Assembly: GCA_938004375.1 (NCBI GenBank)
Contig: CALKWH010000252.1
Coordinates: forward strand, 1 to 25,758
Direction of reading: 5' to 3'
Length of the DNA stretch: 25,758 nucleotides
Source of the DNA: an uncultured Pseudomonadota bacterium
GTDB taxonomy: Bacteria > Myxococcota_A > Polyangia > HGW-17
A model generated the notes under the pieces. The model was not told the origin of the DNA and did no database searches. It worked only from the letters and a program-made list of their open reading frames with translations. The translations under genes were made by a program, and so were the position numbers. Positions 22,599 through 25,758 of this stretch are shown in pieces; position 1 is the first letter of the stretch; each line of letters starts with the position of its first letter.

Positions 22599-23501
22599 AT
22601 GAAAATGGTACAAAGCCCCCTCGACCTGGTGGGAAACACCCCGCTGATCCAACTGCGAAAGTTCTGCGACCACGGCAGCATCTACGCCAAATGCGAGTTC
22701 CTCAATCCCGGTGGAAGCGTGAAGGACCGCGTCGCCCGCTTCATCCTTCAGAACGCGCTGGACCAGGGGCGTATCGTCCCCGGCCGCACCACCATCGTCG
22801 AAGCCACCTCGGGGAACACCGGCATCGGCATGGCGCTGGTGGGCGTCCAGCTCGGTTGCCGCGTGATCATCGTGATGCCAGAGAACATGAGCGAGGAGCG
22901 CAAGAAGATCATCGCCGCCCTGGGCGCCGAGTTGGTGCTCACCCCCGCCGAGCGGAGCCTGGACGGCTGCCTGGAGAAGGTGCGCGAGCTCGCGGCGAGC
23001 CTGCCGGACGCCTACGTGCCCAACCAGTTCACCAACCCCGACAACCCCCTGATCCATTACACGACCACCGGACCCGAGATCTGGGAGGCGCTGGACGGGA
23101 AGGTCGACGTCTTCGTGTCCGGCATCGGATCCGGCGGCACCCTGCAGGGCGTGGGCCGGTTCCTCAAGGAGCGGAACCCCCGCGTGCGGATCGTGGCCGT
23201 GGAGCCAGCCAACAACGCCGCCCTGCTGGGACGCGAGCCCGGACTGCACCAGATCCAGGGCATCGGAGACGGCTTCATCCCCGAGGTGCTCGACACCCGG
23301 CTCGTCGACATGGTCATCACCGTGACCGACGAGGAGGCCATCGACACGGCCCGCTCACTGGCCCGGATCGAGGGGCTGCTCGTGGGCACGTCCTCGGGGG
23401 CGAACGTCTGGGCCGCCCACCAGGTGGCCACGCCGGGCAAGGCCGTCGTCACCGTGCTCGCCGACCGCGCCGAGCGCTACTTCAGCACGTCGCTGATCTG
23501 A
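22599..23501 (+). CDS. cysK: Cysteine synthase (O-acetylserine sulfhydrylase)
   Basis: The 300-residue PLP enzyme makes cysteine from O-acetylserine and sulfide. It has NPGGSVKDR with PLP lysine Lys42, the substrate loop TSGNTG (residues 70-75), the phosphate-binding GIGSGGTLQGVG, GIGDGFIPEVLD, and the closing DRAERYFST typical of CysK. Length is normal. I use ATG 22599; ATG 22605 is also possible and neither has a strong ribosome site. CysM or another beta-family enzyme cannot be fully excluded, but the C-terminal ending favours CysK. It follows the FHA/TonB-like gene by 32 bases and precedes the TPR lipoprotein by 17, so it may be read through from upstream. No cysE is nearby. Confidence 0.93.
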   Translation: MKMVQSPLDLVGNTPLIQLRKFCDHGSIYAKCEFLNPGGSVKDRVARFILQNALDQGRIVPGRTTIVEATSGNTGIGMALVGVQLGCRVIIVMPENMSEERKKIIAALGAELVLTPAERSLDGCLEKVRELAASLPDAYVPNQFTNPDNPLIHYTTTGPEIWEALDGKVDVFVSGIGSGGTLQGVGRFLKERNPRVRIVAVEPANNAALLGREPGLHQIQGIGDGFIPEVLDTRLVDMVITVTDEEAIDTARSLARIEGLLVGTSSGANVWAAHQVATPGKAVVTVLADRAERYFSTSLI

Positions 23502-23518
23502 TCAACGGAGGTATCCTC

Positions 23519-24430
23519 ATGCGTCACCAAGCCGTCCTCTGGATCGTCCTGGCCCTCGCCCTGTCCTCCTGCCGCGAGCCGAAGAAGACCACGCCCGTCC
23601 CCGAGCCCGGGCCCGAGCCGATCGCCAAACTGACGCCCGCCGGGCCCGACCTCGCGGCGGTCAAGAAGCTCGTCGGCGAGGCGAAGTGGGACGAGGCCCT
23701 GGCCGTCGTGGACCGGGAGCTCGCCGCCCACCCGGGGCACCCCCAGTTGCTGTTCTACCAGGGCCTCGCGCACTTCAACCGGAAGGACTTCGAGAAGGCG
23801 CTGGCCTCCTTCGAGGCCGTGCAGAAAAAGGGCGTTTCCTCCCTGGAGCTCACCGTCGCCCTCTCCGAGACCCTCTTCTACCTGAAGCGGCTCGACGAGT
23901 GCGAGCGGGTGCTCCGGGCGGGGATGGAGAAGTTCCCGAAGGCCGCCGCCCTCTGGTACAACCTCGGGGGCGTGTATGCCGAGCGCAACGACGCGGAGAA
24001 CACCCGGAAGATGTACGCCGAGGCGCTGCTGCGCGACCCTGAATACGGCCCCGCGCTGTACTCGCTGAGCGATCTGTACGCCTCCGAGAAGAACTGGGAC
24101 AAGGCCGTGGAGCTGCTCACGAAGTTGACCGCCCAGCCCCAATACAAGGAACTGGCCCACCTGAAGCTCGCGGTGGTGCGATCCTACCAGAAACTGTGGG
24201 ACGAGGCCCTAGGGCATCTGGCCGAGGTGGACAAGACCAACCCCGCGGCGGCCAAGCCGGTCCGCGAGAAGATCCTGGTCTCGCGCGCCTTCTCCGAGCT
24301 CGGGGAGTTGATCCGCGCGAAGAAGTGCAAGGAGGCCCGGGCCCGCCTCGAGGTCATCCGCAAGGAGCACCCCGGGTCCGCCGCGCTGCCCAAGGCGCAG
24401 GAGCTCCTCGACCGCGACTGCCGCCGCTGA
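23519..24430 (+). CDS. TPR-repeat lipoprotein
   Basis: ATG 23519 has GGAGG 7 bases upstream. The 303-residue protein has a short signal peptide with a good lipobox (LSSC, Cys at residue 18), a Pro/Glu-rich tether, then about six tetratricopeptide repeats between residues 45 and 250; KWDEALAVVDRELAAHPG, DFEKALASFEAV and ALWYNLGGVYAERND are clear TPR helices. A C-terminal helix pair contains a lone pair of Cys. TPR lipoproteins act as periplasmic or outer-membrane scaffolds. The stop TGA overlaps the ATG of the kinase-like gene by one base (TGATG), so the two are probably translationally coupled and may interact. Confidence 0.93.
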   Translation: MRHQAVLWIVLALALSSCREPKKTTPVPEPGPEPIAKLTPAGPDLAAVKKLVGEAKWDEALAVVDRELAAHPGHPQLLFYQGLAHFNRKDFEKALASFEAVQKKGVSSLELTVALSETLFYLKRLDECERVLRAGMEKFPKAAALWYNLGGVYAERNDAENTRKMYAEALLRDPEYGPALYSLSDLYASEKNWDKAVELLTKLTAQPQYKELAHLKLAVVRSYQKLWDEALGHLAEVDKTNPAAAKPVREKILVSRAFSELGELIRAKKCKEARARLEVIRKEHPGSAALPKAQELLDRDCRR

Positions 24431-25530
24431 TGTCCCCCGCCCGCCGGGCCGCCCCGGCCCTCCTGCTGTCCTGTTTGCAGGCCCTGTACGCGCCCGCCTG
24501 CCGCCCGGGCGCCGCCGGTGAGCTCGACGCCTTCACCCCCTGGCAGCCCGCGGAGTCGCCGGCCCCCGCTCCGGCGGAGTCGCCGGCTCCCGCCCCGGCT
24601 GCCGTGCGGTCGGTTTCGCGGGGCGACTCCTTGGGCGTCCCCCCGTCCCCGCCCTCCGTGTCCTGTGACTTCGTGACCGCCGGCTCCTTCGACGGCAAGC
24701 CGGTGGCTCCCGCCCTGGCCGCCATGAACGGCGGCCGGATCGTGAACATCATCCCCAGCCGCAAGAGCGGACGCACGGTGAAGGTGACGCTGCTCCTGGA
24801 GCCCGCCTGGCGCGTGTTTTTCAAGCCCCGGCATCGCGTGCACCTGTTCACGCGGCCCCAGGGGGAGGTCGGCGCCTTCCGGCTCAACCGGATGCTGGGG
24901 ATGAACCACGTGCCGCCGGCCGTCGTGCGGATCCTGGACGGCTCGGTCATCCACTCCGCCTTCAAGCGCCACGCGCCCCCCGAGCGGCTGGAACAGTTGG
25001 AGCGGGAGGTGCTCTCGGAGTCCAGCGACGAGATGACCGGGGCGCTCCTGCTGTGGGCCGACGACGGCTGGGTCTTCGAGCCCACGGGCGCCCTGTTGGG
25101 GAAGCTGGCCCGCCCGGAGGCGCGCCTCACGCCCCGCGAACAGGCCCTCGTGTGGGATCTCACCTGGATGTTCATCCTCGACCACCTCACGAACAACTAC
25201 GACCGCTTCACGGGCGGGAACATCCTGCGTCGCAAGGACGGCCGGCTGCTCTTCATCGACAACGGGGCCGCCTTCGGTCCGGAGCAGGACTGGAAGGCCG
25301 AGCGGCGTCGGGGCCGCTTGAAGTACCTGGCGCGCCACTCACCCGTCGTCACGCTCGCCTTGCGTCGCCTCGAGGCCCGTGTTATGGCTGCCTGTGCCGG
25401 GGATGTGCTCACCGCACGGGACATCGACGGGGTCCTCGCCCGCCGCGACGAGCTGGTGGCCCACTTCGACCGCCTGGCGCGGGACTGCCCGGAGAAGTGC
25501 CGCCTGACCCTGGAGTTGGAAGCGCCATGA
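24430..25530 (+). CDS. Exported FAM20C-like kinase-fold protein
   Basis: The 366-residue protein starts at ATG 24430, overlapping the TPR lipoprotein stop. The N-terminus is a signal peptide with possible lipidation at LLLSC or APAC; a Pro-rich tether (AESPAPAP twice, residues 41-56) follows. The body shows motifs of the FAM20C/secretory-kinase group: WRVFFKPRH with Lys132 (nucleotide), EVGAFRLNRMLGMNHVPPAV with Glu146, DHLTNNYDRFTGGNIL with Asp258 and Asn264, and LLFIDNGAAF with Asp277. The 19-residue gap from Asp258 to Asp277 is that of a catalytic Asp and a DFG-type Asp. All key residues are present, so it may phosphorylate proteins or sugars in the periplasm, but a HipA/PI-kinase-related or inactive protein is possible. 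It is coupled by ATGA overlap to a response-regulator gene. Confidence 0.8.
   Translation: MSPARRAAPALLLSCLQALYAPACRPGAAGELDAFTPWQPAESPAPAPAESPAPAPAAVRSVSRGDSLGVPPSPPSVSCDFVTAGSFDGKPVAPALAAMNGGRIVNIIPSRKSGRTVKVTLLLEPAWRVFFKPRHRVHLFTRPQGEVGAFRLNRMLGMNHVPPAVVRILDGSVIHSAFKRHAPPERLEQLEREVLSESSDEMTGALLLWADDGWVFEPTGALLGKLARPEARLTPREQALVWDLTWMFILDHLTNNYDRFTGGNILRRKDGRLLFIDNGAAFGPEQDWKAERRRGRLKYLARHSPVVTLALRRLEARVMAACAGDVLTARDIDGVLARRDELVAHFDRLARDCPEKCRLTLELEAP
24550..24597 (+). repeat. 24-base direct repeat encoding a Pro-rich tether
   Basis: Two adjacent 24-base units (24550-24573 and 24574-24597) differ at two positions and both encode AESPAPAP. They form the tether between the signal sequence and the kinase-like domain. 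Confidence 0.9.
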
Positions 25531-25714
25531 ACCCGAACCAAGCCCGCCTGCTGCTCGTCGACGACGAGCCCGGGATCCTGGACAGCCTGCGCCGCCTGCT
25601 GGAGCGGGACGGCTACGTCGTCTCCTGCGCCCGCAGCGCGGAGGAGGCGCTGGGCGTCCTCTCGCGGGAGACGTTCGACGTGGTGGTGACCGATCTGCGG
25701 CTGCCGCACCTGTC
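25527..25714 (+). CDS. Response regulator receiver domain, 3' truncated
   Basis: ATG 25527 overlaps the stop of the kinase-like gene (ATGA). The 62 genuine residues form the first part of a CheY-like receiver: LLLVDDEPG with the acidic pair Asp12-Asp13, then DVVVTDLRLP with phospho-acceptor Asp56. VTDLRLP is common in NtrC-type sigma54 activators, but the output domain is lost at the contig end. The next codons (reading SDRKSVV to a TAG) come from the adapter and are not protein. No histidine kinase is seen in the window. Confidence 0.93.
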
Positions 25715-25758
25715 AGATCGGAAGAGCGTCGTGTAGGGAAAGAGTGTAGATCTCGGTG
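25715..25758 (-). other. Illumina sequencing adapter (3' contig end)
   Basis: These 44 bases are the reverse complement of the adapter at 2-45, beginning with AGATCGGAAGAGCGTCG. They are untrimmed library sequence. The pair mimics a 44-base perfect terminal inverted repeat. Confidence 0.98.

Noticed and set aside
1..25758. 44-base perfect terminal inverted repeats suggesting a transposon, integrative element or linear replicon
   Set aside because: The repeats are Illumina adapter sequence, and there is no transposase, integrase or replication gene inside.

Overview
The window is a GC-rich contig from a Gram-negative bacterium. It has genes for an outer-membrane-type barrel, periplasmic carriers, many lipoproteins, Tad-type pseudopilins, and an FHA/TonB-like protein of the kind found in gliding-motility complexes. 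Together these point to Myxococcota or a related deltaproteobacterial lineage, probably metagenomic; this is inference, since no rRNA or marker phylogeny is available. Both ends are Illumina adapter (1-45 and its reverse complement 25715-25758), so the biological sequence is about 46-25714 and the first and last genes are cut.

Layout. 46-866 (+): 3' part of a beta-propeller-like protein, AT-rich at its 5' end. 913-6009 (-): a five-gene pseudopilin operon (TadE, TadG-like, TadE-like, an exported protein with a duplicated domain, and a 59-residue Flp-type pilin as last gene) with no Tad ATPase, secretin or platform gene. 6231-12998 (+): a compact operon of TetR regulator, LolA-like periplasmic carrier, two FtsX/MacB-type permeases, a LolD/MacB-type ATPase and an outer-membrane beta-barrel, preceded by a sigma70-like promoter and a palindromic operator. 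It looks like a self-contained, TetR-controlled envelope lipid or lipoprotein transport system.

13066-17781 (+): a cysteine-rich small lipoprotein, a three-TM protein with a large periplasmic part, a sugar-phosphate nucleotidyltransferase with an altered NGD motif, and 4-alpha-glucanotransferase MalQ. 17763-18377 (-): a RadC-family JAB/MPN protein, convergent with malQ. 18479-20609 (+): an FtsW/RodA-type SEDS protein and a lipoprotein. 20905-22566 (+): an FHA-like/TM/Gly-Pro-rich/TonB-like protein similar in architecture to AgmX/GltG motility proteins. 22599-25714 (+): cysteine synthase, a TPR lipoprotein, an exported FAM20C-like kinase-fold protein and a truncated response regulator, tightly spaced.

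The items most worth following up are the TetR-LolA-FtsX-FtsX-ABC-barrel operon with its operator, the exported kinase-like protein coupled to a TPR lipoprotein and a response regulator, and the stand-alone pseudopilin operon. No rRNA, tRNA, CRISPR array, transposase or phage gene was seen. The only intergenic stretch approaching 300 bases (20610-20904) holds a possible terminator and a promoter.
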